This document shows positions 27,771-36,209 of a stretch of DNA of 64,000 nt, piece after piece; the first letter of the stretch is position 1; the number at the start of each line of letters is the position of its first letter. This DNA comes from Cupriavidus gilardii. Its GTDB lineage: Bacteria; Pseudomonadota; Gammaproteobacteria; Burkholderiales; Burkholderiaceae. The notes under the pieces were generated by a model. The model saw nothing but the letters and a program-made list of their open reading frames with translations, had not been told where the DNA came from and did no database searches. The position numbers and the translations under genes were made by a program. The stretch lies in contig NZ_JABTYE010000009.1 of assembly GCF_013314895.1 (NCBI RefSeq), positions 124,001-188,000 on the forward strand, read 5' to 3'.

Positions 27771-28783
27771 CGGGCATCTCCGGCGTTGGTTGCGCCGCGC
27801 TGCGCGACGGCGTCCCGTTTGGACGGCAAGGCGTCGGCAATGCGGATCGGCCTGGGAATCAGCTTCAGCGCGTGGAAGGTATCGGCAATCTGCTGCTGTT
27901 GCGCGGCAACGGCCGGCGTCAGCGGCGCGACGCCGAACTGGCTGCGATTCAGCGTCCGCTCGACGATGTCGACGTCCAGCCCCTGCTGCGGGGCGATCAG
28001 CGCCGCGGCGGCACGGGTATCGGCCTTGAGGCGCTGGCCCTGACGCGCGAGTTCATCGAACAGCGTTTCGACGATCTGCGGCTTCTGCGTGGCGAAGCGG
28101 CGCGCGGCGAGGTAATACGCGTAGTTGTTGACGAGGCCGCTGCCGTCGGCCAGCACACGCGCGCCGATCTGCTTCTCGGCGGCCGCAAGGAAGGGATCCC
28201 AGATGACCCACGCATCGACGGCGCCGCGCTCGAACGCCGCACGCGCATCGGCGGGCGCCAGATAGACCGGCTGGATGTCGGTGACCTTCAGCCCGGCCCT
28301 CTCCAGCGCCTTGACCAGCAGGTAGTGGACGTTCGAACCCTTGTTCAGCGCGACCTTCCTGCCCTTCAGATCGGACACCGAGCGCAGCGGCGAATCGCGG
28401 CGCACCACGATGGCCTCGGCCTCGGGCGCAGCGGGGTCGAAGCCGATATAGACAAAGTCGGCGCCGGCCGCCTGCGCGAAGATCGGCGGCGCTTCGCCGA
28501 CGAAGCCGACATCGACGGCGCCAACGTTCAACCCCTCGAGCAATTGCGGACCGGCCGGAAACTCGACCCATTTGACTGTCGTACCCAGCGGCGCCAGCCG
28601 GCGTTCGAGCGACTGCTGCGATTTGAGCAGCACCAGCAGGCTGGCCGACTTCTGATAGCCGATACGCAACGTGTCGGCGGCTGGCTGGGCCAGCGCGGAA
28701 CCGGCGGCAACGGCCGCCGCACTGCATGCAACGGCGAGCGCCGCCAGCCCGCGCAGGCCGCGGCGGAAGATCGAAAGCGTCAT
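27767..28783 (-). CDS. ssuA: Aliphatic sulfonate-binding periplasmic protein
   Basis: A 338-residue binding protein with signal peptide (cleavage near GSALAQ), then [19 protein letters not shown] and [31 protein letters not shown]-like blocks (here [12 protein letters not shown] and [15 protein letters not shown]). It is the first gene of the ssu operon. The 155 bp between it and the multicopper oxidase gene upstream should hold a CysB/Cbl-dependent promoter; I did not recognise a clear site. Confidence 0.93.
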   Translation of the reverse strand: MTLSIFRRGLRGLAALAVACSAAAVAAGSALAQPAADTLRIGYQKSASLLVLLKSQQSLERRLAPLGTTVKWVEFPAGPQLLEGLNVGAVDVGFVGEAPPIFAQAAGADFVYIGFDPAAPEAEAIVVRRDSPLRSVSDLKGRKVALNKGSNVHYLLVKALERAGLKVTDIQPVYLAPADARAAFERGAVDAWVIWDPFLAAAEKQIGARVLADGSGLVNNYAYYLAARRFATQKPQIVETLFDELARQGQRLKADTRAAAALIAPQQGLDVDIVERTLNRSQFGVAPLTPAVAAQQQQIADTFHALKLIPRPIRIADALPSKRDAVAQRGATNAGDAR

Positions 28784-28938
28784 GGCTTGATGGACCGGTG
28801 ATCGGAGTAGCCCCGACGATAGCCCGACGGGGCGCCATGACAAACGAAGCGTTTCGGATTTCGATACGCGGTCAGCGCATGTGGGATGCGCGCGCCTCGA
28901 AGGCAAGGCCCGCACCATCGATGCGGCGCGGGCCCGTC

Positions 28939-30585
28939 TCAGCGCAACTGCGCCCCCAGGCCACCGGCTGCCGCGCGCGCTTGAGGCGACCGGCACACCG
29001 TGTCCTCCCAGGGCGTAGGCGTCCGGCCCGGCGTGCCCAGCCACCGCGACAGCAAGCTCGGACTCGCCGATTTCGCCGGCGTCACCGTGCGCATCCGGGC
29101 CGGCGCCGCGACGGTCTGCCCAGGCGCCAGCACCACGACGTTGGCCATCATGCCGCCGTCCTCGTGCCCGACGATATGGCAGTGGAACACGAAGCGGCCC
29201 ACCATCAGCGGGTTGGTGAACGGAATCACGATCTTGACCTCGCCCGGCACGCCGTTCTGCTGGTATGGCAGGTCGATGACGTCGCGCATGCCGGTCTCGT
29301 CGATATCCTGCTGATTGATCGACGTCACCAGAAAGTCCAGCTGATGGATATGGAACACGTGGCGCTCGCCGCTGACGTTCTGCACGGTCCACTCTTCCAC
29401 GTCGCCAAGATTGACCGTGACATCGTCGCGGGCGGGGTCGTACTGCTTGCCGTCGATGAAGAACGTATTGCCGTCGGCGGACTCGGAGAACACCACCGTG
29501 CGACGGCGCGTGATCGGCATCGCGGCGACCTGCGCCGGCGTCAGCGTATCGACATCGACGGCCGGGTCCGCCAGCGCGCTGCGCAGCGTCGCGGTGTCAT
29601 GCCGTGGGCCTTCGACGATCAGCGTCGCCAACTGAACCTCCGGGTTGGGATCGCCCTGCGGGCCGGTATCGACCGCCAGCGTGCGGATCGCGTAGCGCCC
29701 AGGCACGTCGGGAGCCTGGATGATCGCGGTCGAGCGCGCCCCCGGCGGCAGAAACAGCGCGGCGCGGCGCTCCGGTGCGGCGCGCAGATTGCCGTCGCGG
29801 CTCAGCTCCCACAGCGGAACGCCATCGATCGCGACATGGAAATAGGCGTCGGCGCCCACATTGCCCAGATGCCAGACCTGCATCTCGCCGGGCCGCATCC
29901 GCAGCACGCCGCCCAGCACGCCGTTGATGGTCTTGGTCAGCGGCGCGCTGTCGTCGGCGCCCGGCAGCTGCATGTCCTTGAGCAGGAAGTAGCGCTCCGG
30001 CAGCCGTGCAAAGGCCGGGAAATGGTCGAGCACGCCGTCGATCACCAGCATCCCCGACATGCCGCTGAGGATCTGCGGTTCGACCAGCCCATGCGGGTGC
30101 GGGTGGTACCAGTGGGTGCCCTGCGGGTGCGTGGCCGGGACCTCCCAGCTGTACTGGTAGTCCGCGCCGTTGGCGATATGCAGGAAGATGTCGTCGGCCG
30201 GCGCCTTCGGCGAGATCGACATGCCGTGGTAGTGCAGATTGGTCTCTTCGGGACCGTCGATCTGCACATCGGCCTTGCCGATCCGATTTCGCAGCGTCAG
30301 CTCGAGCTGCTCGCCGCGCCGCAGCTTCAATACCGGCGGCACATAGGTATCGTTGAAGACATTGGAGACGAAGGTCTTGCCGGCCACGGTGACCCTGGCG
30401 GGCGCCTGGCGCAAGGTCATGCGCAGCGTACCGTCCCGCGCCGTCGCGACCTCCGGTTCGGGAATGGCGATCGCGCCATCGCCGTCTCCGCCACCTCCGC
30501 AGCCTGCCAGCGTCCCCACGGCCAGTGCCGCGCCTGTTGCAACTGCACGGACCTGGGCCATCGCAGCCTTTGCGAAACGAGCCAT
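28939..30585 (-). CDS. Multicopper oxidase, predicted lipoprotein
   Basis: A 548-residue three-cupredoxin protein. All four copper motifs are present: NLHYHG, THWYHPHPHG, HVFHIHQLDF and FHCHIVGHEDGGM (the last with the type 1 Cys and the Met ligand). The N-terminus ends in LAGCGGGG, a lipobox, so it is probably anchored in the periplasmic face of a membrane instead of being a free CueO. No Met-rich copper loop is seen. It would oxidise Cu(I), phenols or another metal. Confidence 0.9.
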   Translation of the reverse strand: MARFAKAAMAQVRAVATGAALAVGTLAGCGGGGDGDGAIAIPEPEVATARDGTLRMTLRQAPARVTVAGKTFVSNVFNDTYVPPVLKLRRGEQLELTLRNRIGKADVQIDGPEETNLHYHGMSISPKAPADDIFLHIANGADYQYSWEVPATHPQGTHWYHPHPHGLVEPQILSGMSGMLVIDGVLDHFPAFARLPERYFLLKDMQLPGADDSAPLTKTINGVLGGVLRMRPGEMQVWHLGNVGADAYFHVAIDGVPLWELSRDGNLRAAPERRAALFLPPGARSTAIIQAPDVPGRYAIRTLAVDTGPQGDPNPEVQLATLIVEGPRHDTATLRSALADPAVDVDTLTPAQVAAMPITRRRTVVFSESADGNTFFIDGKQYDPARDDVTVNLGDVEEWTVQNVSGERHVFHIHQLDFLVTSINQQDIDETGMRDVIDLPYQQNGVPGEVKIVIPFTNPLMVGRFVFHCHIVGHEDGGMMANVVVLAPGQTVAAPARMRTVTPAKSASPSLLSRWLGTPGRTPTPWEDTVCRSPQARAAAGGLGAQLR

Positions 30586-30651
30586 GGCGACCTCCTGCCA
30601 TCGAGGCCTGCGCGACCGGATCGCAGGCGGGACAAGTCCTCATGTTAGGAC

Positions 30652-30864
30652 ATGGCACCGCGACATGGCAGGCGAAGCGCAGCCGGGCTGCCGCCCCGGC
30701 GCAACGCTACGTCGCGCGGGCCGTGCGTCGCGGCGCGGGCCTCCTCATCGAGCCGCCGCATCCGGGACAGCAGGTCCCTGGCGCGCGAGCAGCTCGCCAA
30801 TGGCGCGACCATGGCCGAGCTGCTCGAACTGCAGGACACGCTGGCGCGCTACGGCCTGCATTGA
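30652..30864 (+). CDS. Small hypothetical ORF (doubtful)
   Basis: A 70-residue frame starting at ATG 30652, one base after a TTAGGA ribosome-binding-like stretch (rather close). The C-terminal REQLANGATMAELLELQDTL looks like a natural amphipathic helix, while the N-terminal half is Arg/Ser-rich and looks random. It overlaps the stop of the convergent MFS gene by 16 bp. Function unknown and possibly not a gene. Confidence 0.25.
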   Translation: MAPRHGRRSAAGLPPRRNATSRGPCVAARASSSSRRIRDSRSLAREQLANGATMAELLELQDTLARYGLH

Positions 30865-32105
30865 GCCAGGCCGGCCGAAGCCGCGCCTGGTGCGCGCTGC
30901 ATGCGCAGGGTCGTGACGAGCGCCGCCAGCGTCAGCGTACCGGCGATCAGCAGCGTGGCATGCAGCCCCGCCGCGTCGACCGCGATGCCGCCGAAGAACG
31001 AGCCCAGCGCGATGCCGAGGTTGAATACCGACACCAGCAACGCGGTCGCGGCTTCGATGCCGGCGATGCCGTCGGCGGCGCGCAGCATCCAGCTTTGGAC
31101 CGACACCGACACCGCGCCGTACGACAGCCCCCAGCACAGCAGCAACACCGCACCGCCCGTCATGCTGCCGCCGAATGCCGCGTACAGCAGCAGCGTCGCG
31201 CTCAACGCCAGCGCCACGGCCAGCAGCGCGCGTCCCGGATGCCGTCCGGCGAGCGGCCCGGCGGCGAAATTGGCCGTCATGCCGGCCACGCCGTAGCCGA
31301 ACAGCAGCACGCCGATCCAGCCGGGACCGAAGCCCGATACCTGCTGCAGCAAGGGCCGCACGAAGGTGTACGCCATGAAGTGGCCGGCCACCAGAAAGAA
31401 GGTCACCGCCAGACCCAGCCGAACCCCGCGATTGCCCAATTGCGCCACCAGCCGCTGACGCGAGCCGTGCGCGGTGGCCCGCAGCGGCGGCAGCGTGGCG
31501 ATGTTCAGCACGAAGATCAATCCGCTGCAGACCGCCATCGCGGTAAAGGCCGCGCGCCAGCCGACCAGTTCGCCCAGCCACGCCCCCAGCGGCACGCCGA
31601 CGACCGAGGCCACCGACACGCCGCCGAAGATGATCGCGGTGGCCCAACCCACCGATGGCGCGGCCACCAGCCGCGGCGCCAGGCCGCCGGCCACAGACCA
31701 GATGCCGCCGATGCAGAAGCCCACCACCGCCCGCGCCGCCAGCAACCAGGCCAGCGTCGGCGCGAGCGCGCACAGCACGTTCGCGCCCGCCAATATCAGC
31801 AGCAGCGCGGCCAACAGGTGCCGGCGATCGATCGAGCCCGCGCCGGCAACGATCAGCGGGGCAAACAGCACCGCCAGCAAGGCGGGCGCGGACAGCATCA
31901 GGCCGGCGCTGCCGGCCGACACCTGCAGGCTCTGCGCGATCGGCGTCAGCAGGCCGACCGGCAGCATTTCGGTGGTGACGACGCCGAAGGTGGCGAGGCC
32001 GACCGCGGCGACCGCGGGCCAGCGGTTATGCGCGGCCTCGTCGGAAAGCGGGCGTGGCTGCGCGAGATGGGAATCGTCGTGTTTCGTTGGATGGATCTGG
32101 GTCAT
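30849..32105 (-). CDS. MFS efflux transporter (DHA1 family)
   Basis: A 418-residue, 12-helix transporter. GLATFGVVTTEMLPVGLLTPIA and the loop ALLLILAGANVLCALAPTLAWLLAARAVVG (in blocks) match the AraJ/YdeA-like DHA1 group that exports sugars or small metabolites and drugs. Start ATG 32105 has GGAG 9 bases upstream; a TTG two codons earlier is less likely. It is divergent from a LysR gene, 145 bp away, which probably regulates it. Confidence 0.88.
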   Translation of the reverse strand: MTQIHPTKHDDSHLAQPRPLSDEAAHNRWPAVAAVGLATFGVVTTEMLPVGLLTPIAQSLQVSAGSAGLMLSAPALLAVLFAPLIVAGAGSIDRRHLLAALLLILAGANVLCALAPTLAWLLAARAVVGFCIGGIWSVAGGLAPRLVAAPSVGWATAIIFGGVSVASVVGVPLGAWLGELVGWRAAFTAMAVCSGLIFVLNIATLPPLRATAHGSRQRLVAQLGNRGVRLGLAVTFFLVAGHFMAYTFVRPLLQQVSGFGPGWIGVLLFGYGVAGMTANFAAGPLAGRHPGRALLAVALALSATLLLYAAFGGSMTGGAVLLLCWGLSYGAVSVSVQSWMLRAADGIAGIEAATALLVSVFNLGIALGSFFGGIAVDAAGLHATLLIAGTLTLAALVTTLRMQRAPGAASAGLAQCRP

Positions 32106-32250
32106 TGGCAATCGCTCCGTCGGACGCGGCGGCTGGTCGACTCATGCTCGAATTGCGCTCGATACGCCGGGCCGCCCGCGTGTCCGGCAAGCGTAATCGG
32201 TGCCAATGCGGTGATAAAGTAGCCAACTTTCGCAACACTGGGGACGAATC

Positions 32251-33174
32251 GTGCCTAATGGGGAAGGCATCGCGCTCGATCACCTCGGCGACGTGCGCGC
32301 CTTCGTGCAGGTCGCGCAGGCGCACAGCTTCACGCTGGCGGCGCAGCGGCTGGGGATTTCCCGCTCGGCGGTCGGCAAATGCATCGGCCGGCTGGAATGC
32401 GGGTTGGCCGCGCGCCTGCTGCAGCGGACCACGCGCAGCGTCAGCCTGACCGACGAGGGCCGGCTGTTCTACGAGCATGCGGTGCGCATCCTCGCCGAGG
32501 TCGACGAAGCGCAGGCCGCGCTGGCCTGGCGCAACGAGGTGCCGCGCGGCCGGCTGCGCATCGATCTGCCGGTCACGCTCGGGCGCCTGCATATCGTGCC
32601 GATCCTGCGCCGGTATCTGGCCCAATGGCCCGAGCTGTGGGCCGAGGTCAGCTTCTCCGACGAGTACAGCGATCTGGTGCGCGACGGCATCGACCTGGCG
32701 ATTCGCGTCGGCGGCGAGCACGACAGCGGGCTGATCCGCCGGGTGCTGGCGCCCCACCGGCTGGTGACCTGTGCCACGCCGAGCTATCTGGCCAGGCACG
32801 GCACGCCTGCCACGCTCGACGATATCGCGCGGCACGACACCATCGTCTATACCCACGCCGGCATGGCAACCCCGTGGCGCTATACCGTCGACGGCCGCGA
32901 GTGCAACCTGGCGATCGAGGGCCGCTGGCGCATGAACAATACCGAGGCGATGCGCGACCTGGCGCTGGCCGACGCGGGACTGGTGCAGATCGCGGCTTTC
33001 CTGGTCGGCGCGGATCTGCGGGCCGGTACGCTGGTGCCGGTGCTGGAGGCATTCACCGGTCCGGGCGCGCCCGTGTGCGCGGTCTATCCGAACCGGCGCC
33101 ATCTGTCGCCGAAGGTGCGCCGGCTGATCGACGAGATCGATCGCGCATGGGCGGATGGGGCGCCGTGGAATTGA
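32251..33174 (+). CDS. LysR-type regulator
   Basis: A 307-residue LysR protein. The helix-turn-helix spans about 14-70 (FTLAAQRLGISRSAVGKCIGRLE; TTRSVSLTDEGRLFYEHA). Start is probably GTG 32251, preceded by GGGGAC. It belongs to the DmlR/AaeR-like group by its RVLAPHRLVTCATPSYLAR block. It probably controls the divergent MFS exporter. Confidence 0.9.
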   Translation: MPNGEGIALDHLGDVRAFVQVAQAHSFTLAAQRLGISRSAVGKCIGRLECGLAARLLQRTTRSVSLTDEGRLFYEHAVRILAEVDEAQAALAWRNEVPRGRLRIDLPVTLGRLHIVPILRRYLAQWPELWAEVSFSDEYSDLVRDGIDLAIRVGGEHDSGLIRRVLAPHRLVTCATPSYLARHGTPATLDDIARHDTIVYTHAGMATPWRYTVDGRECNLAIEGRWRMNNTEAMRDLALADAGLVQIAAFLVGADLRAGTLVPVLEAFTGPGAPVCAVYPNRRHLSPKVRRLIDEIDRAWADGAPWN

Positions 33175-33190
33175 ATTGCGCGAGGCGCGC

Positions 33191-33592
33191 TCAGCCCTCG
33201 CCCAGCAGCCCCTGCGCATCCAGAATCGCGTAGGCGATCTCGGGATGGCGCTCCAGGCAGCGCCGGATCGCGGCCGGAATGGTTTGCCGGGTCTTCTTGC
33301 ACAACCCCAACTGTTCGGCCAGTTCGATGTTGAAGCCCCGCACGGTACGCACGCCATGAATGCTCGGCTCGATCGTCACCGTGATGCCGAGCAGCTCGTG
33401 CATTTTCTGCTGCATGCGACGCAGGTCGTCGAGCGTCTGCACGTCCTCCAGCCGCGCGATCAGCCGCTTTTCTTCCTCCTTGGTCAGCCGCAGCACGCGG
33501 ATGTCTGCCTGCGGATTTTCGAGCAGCTGTTCGCGCCCGCAGACGCAGGCCCCGGGCGGACACTCCTTGCGGATCGGAAAGGGGGCGTTCAT
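33191..33592 (-). CDS. Conserved hypothetical protein with CPPGxCVCxR motif
   Basis: A 133-residue protein without membrane segment. MNAPFPIRKECPPGACVCGR carries three close Cys residues, which could bind a metal or an Fe-S centre. The middle is charged and helical (TKEEEKRLIARLE), and the C-terminus has a short helical domain ending in AAIRRCLERHPEIAYAIL. I recall related proteins only in Burkholderiales and know no function. It is convergent with the LysR gene, 16 bp away. Confidence 0.72.
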   Translation of the reverse strand: MNAPFPIRKECPPGACVCGREQLLENPQADIRVLRLTKEEEKRLIARLEDVQTLDDLRRMQQKMHELLGITVTIEPSIHGVRTVRGFNIELAEQLGLCKKTRQTIPAAIRRCLERHPEIAYAILDAQGLLGEG

Positions 33593-33621
33593 GTCGACGC
33601 GGATCGAGGCCGGTGTTGCGC

Positions 33622-33696
33622 GATGGTGGCGATGGTGGTGATGGTGGTGATCGGGGCGATGGCGCGGTGCTGCGCGATGGCGCGGTGCTGCGCGAT
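33622..33696. repeat. Two adjoining short tandem repeats upstream of the MurA-like gene
   Basis: GATGGTGGC/T (9 bp) occurs three times at 33622-33648, followed by GATCGGGGC, and the 18-bp unit GGCGCGGTGCTGCGCGAT occurs twice, exactly, at 33661-33678 and 33679-33696. The repeats lie in the 294-bp gap between the conserved hypothetical gene and the MurA-like gene, where the promoter of at least one of them should be. Confidence 0.8.
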
Positions 33697-33886
33697 GGCG
33701 GCGAGACGCACGACAAAGCCCAGGCGAAGCAAAGGCCGCATGGGAGCGGCGTGCCCGCAGCCGGGGGCATTATAGCGGGCGACAGCGATCCCCCGCGCCG
33801 GCGCCCGGGGCAGTACAATGCCGTCCGTTTCCACCGCTTACCGCCGTCCGGCCCCTCCCGCCGGCGCGGCGCCGACGCTCTCCCTC

Positions 33887-35188
33887 ATGTCAAATCTGAT
33901 CGTGCATGGCGGCACGCCACTGCGTGGCCGCATCGTACCCTCCGCCAACAAGAACGCCGTGCTGCCGGTGCTGTGCGCCACCCTGCTGACCGACCAACCG
34001 GTGCGGTTGCACGGCGTGCCCGACATCACCGACGTGCGCAAGATCCTCGATATCTTCCGCACGCTCGGCAGCGATGTCCGCATGGACCACGACAGCGGCA
34101 CGCTGGACCTGCATCACCGCGATACCGTCTTCGACCCGGCCCGCCACCACCTGCCCGAGGAGATGCGCTCCTCGATCATGCTGGTGCCGCCGCTGCTGAG
34201 CCGCTTCGGCGTCGCGCGGCTCGAGGACAACGTCAAGGGCTGCACGCTGGGCGTGCGCGAGATCGACCCGCACGTCGAGATCTTCCGCCGCTTCGGCGGC
34301 GAGGTCGAACGCGCGCAAGGCTCGCTGCTGCTGCACAGCGACGGCCCGCTGCGTCCGATCGACCATTGGCTCGACTACGCCTCGGTCACCACCACCGAGA
34401 ATTTCGTGATGTGCGCGGCCGCGGCCGGCGGCACCTCGACGCTGACCAACGCCGCTTCCGAACCGCATGTGCAGGAATTCTGCCGCTTCATGACGATGAT
34501 GGGCGCGCGCATCGACGGCATCGGCACTTCGCGTGTGACCGTGCATGGCGGCGAGAAGCTGGGCGGGGGCGAGTTCACCTTCGACGAGGACTTCCACGAG
34601 ATCACGACGTTCCTCGCGCTGGGCGCGATCACCAATGGCGATGTGGTGGTGCGCAATGGCGCGCCGGAAAACTTCCCGCTGATCGATCGCACCTTCGAGA
34701 AGTTCGGCGTGCGCATCGTGCACGAGGATGGCTGGTCGCGCGCGGAGCGCTCGGGCCCGCTGCAGGTGCAGACCCCCTTTACCAGCAATGTGCTGACCAA
34801 GGTCGAGGCCGCGCCGTGGCCCTATTTCCCTGTCGACCTGCTGCCGATCTTCATCGCGCTGGGCGTACGGGCGCAGGGCAACGCGATGTTCTGGAACAAG
34901 GTCTACGACAGTGCGCTGGGCTGGACCAGCGAACTGTCGAAGTTCGGCGCCCATGTGTTCTCGTCGGACCCGCACCGCTTGATCACCTTCGGCGGCAACA
35001 CGCTGGCGCCGGCCGTGGTGGAAAGCCCTTACATCATCCGCGTGGCCATCGCGCTGTTCATGGTCGCCGCCAGCATCGACGGCCGGTCGGAGATCCGCAA
35101 TGCGGCGCCGATCCGGCGCGCGCATCCTCGCTTCGTCGAGAATCTGCGCAGCCTTGGCGTGCATGTGGAGTGGACCGACGGCGAGTAA
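33887..35188 (+). CDS. MurA-family enolpyruvyl transferase paralogue
   Basis: A 433-residue enzyme of the UDP-N-acetylglucosamine 1-carboxyvinyltransferase family. Catalytic features remain: Lys22-Asn23 in SANKNAVLPVL, Cys119 in KGCTLGVREID (Cys115 of E. coli MurA), Asp in YFPVDLLPIF (normally FPTDMQAQ), and Arg in the C-terminal RRAHPRFVENLRSLG. It is otherwise divergent, so it is probably a second MurA copy or a related transferase, not the housekeeping one. Start ATG 33887 fits the family; an ATG at 33818 would add 23 residues. Confidence 0.82.
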   Translation: MSNLIVHGGTPLRGRIVPSANKNAVLPVLCATLLTDQPVRLHGVPDITDVRKILDIFRTLGSDVRMDHDSGTLDLHHRDTVFDPARHHLPEEMRSSIMLVPPLLSRFGVARLEDNVKGCTLGVREIDPHVEIFRRFGGEVERAQGSLLLHSDGPLRPIDHWLDYASVTTTENFVMCAAAAGGTSTLTNAASEPHVQEFCRFMTMMGARIDGIGTSRVTVHGGEKLGGGEFTFDEDFHEITTFLALGAITNGDVVVRNGAPENFPLIDRTFEKFGVRIVHEDGWSRAERSGPLQVQTPFTSNVLTKVEAAPWPYFPVDLLPIFIALGVRAQGNAMFWNKVYDSALGWTSELSKFGAHVFSSDPHRLITFGGNTLAPAVVESPYIIRVAIALFMVAASIDGRSEIRNAAPIRRAHPRFVENLRSLGVHVEWTDGE

Positions 35189-35220
35189 GCCTGCAAGAAA
35201 AGCTCGGCCATCGAAGTATC

Positions 35221-35245
35221 ACGTGGCGGCCCTAGGCCGCCACGT
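35221..35245. terminator. Perfect bidirectional hairpin between convergent genes
   Basis: ACGTGGCGGCC (35221-35231), loop CTA, then GGCCGCCACGT (35235-35245) gives an 11-bp perfect stem. It lies between the MurA-like stop (35188) and the stop of the convergent DapA-family gene (35261), so it probably ends both transcripts. Confidence 0.75.
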
Positions 35246-35260
35246 TGCCGTCTGCTACCG

Positions 35261-36193
35261 CTATTTCGCCCACCGCAGCACCAGCGGATCGAGCCGGCGC
35301 GCGATCGCAATCAGCTCCCGGCGGGTTTCCGGGTGCATCGGCGGCAAGGGGTGGCGCGGCGCTTCGCAGGCGATCACGCCGCCCTCCTTCATCAGCGCCT
35401 TGGCCGCCAGCATGCCCGCCTGCCGGTTTTCGTGGTTGATCAGCGGCAGCCAGCGCTGGTACAGCGTGAAGGCCAAATCGGCATCGCCCTGGCGGTGCGC
35501 CTCGATGATCGGCCGGATGCCGTCCGGGAAACCGCCACCGGTCATCGCACCGGTCGCGCCGGCCTCCAGGTCGGCCAGCAGCGTGATCGCCTCCTCGCCA
35601 TCCCACGGCCCTTCCACCGCGTCGCCGCCGAGCCGGATCAACTCGCGCAGCTTGTTGGCCGCGCCCGGTGTCTCGATCTTGAAGTAGGCCACCTGCTCGA
35701 TCTCGCGGGCCATGCGTGCGAGAAACGGCGCCGACAGCACGGTGCCGCTGGCCGGCGCGTCCTGGATCATGATCGGGATGCCGATCCCATCGGACAGCCG
35801 CGCGTAGAACTCCTGGATCTGCGCCTCCGGCACGCGGAAGGTGGCGCCATGGTAGGGCGGCATCACCATCACCATCGCGGCGCCCATCTGCTGCGCGCGC
35901 CGGCTGCGCTCGATGCAGACGTCCGTACTGTAGTGCGTGGTGGTGACGATCACCGGCACCCTGCCGCGCACATGCTCCAGCACGGTCCGCGTCAGTACCT
36001 CGCGCTCGTCGTCCGACAGCGCGAACTGCTCGGAGAAGTTGGCCAGGATGCAAAGGCCGTCGGAGCCGGCATCGATCATGAAATCGACCGCGCGCTTCTG
36101 GCTCTGCAGATCGAGCTCGCCGGTTTCGGTAAAGGTGGTCGGCACCACCGGGAAGATGCCGCGGTAGCGCGGCGACGTGTAGGTGCAAGACAT
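35261..36193 (-). CDS. DapA-family dehydratase, probably L-2-keto-3-deoxyarabonate dehydratase
   Basis: A 310-residue (beta/alpha)8 lyase of the dihydrodipicolinate synthase superfamily. Schiff-base Lys172 is in AYFKIETPGAANKL; the usual YNxP active-site loop is IQDAPASG here, as in the Azospirillum-type L-KDA dehydratase group (family knowledge). GPWDGEEAITLLADL is shared by that group. Expected reaction: 2-keto-3-deoxyarabonate to 2-oxoglutarate semialdehyde. It is the last gene of a four-gene operon whose other members fit the same pathway. Confidence 0.85.
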   Translation of the reverse strand: MSCTYTSPRYRGIFPVVPTTFTETGELDLQSQKRAVDFMIDAGSDGLCILANFSEQFALSDDEREVLTRTVLEHVRGRVPVIVTTTHYSTDVCIERSRRAQQMGAAMVMVMPPYHGATFRVPEAQIQEFYARLSDGIGIPIMIQDAPASGTVLSAPFLARMAREIEQVAYFKIETPGAANKLRELIRLGGDAVEGPWDGEEAITLLADLEAGATGAMTGGGFPDGIRPIIEAHRQGDADLAFTLYQRWLPLINHENRQAGMLAAKALMKEGGVIACEAPRHPLPPMHPETRRELIAIARRLDPLVLRWAK

Positions 36194-36209
36194 ATGCGGG
36201 ACTGCCGTA

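Noticed and set aside
33814-33819. TACAAT as -10 of the MurA-like gene
   Set aside because: No acceptable -35 at 16-18 bp; the nearest GACAGC is 27 bp away.
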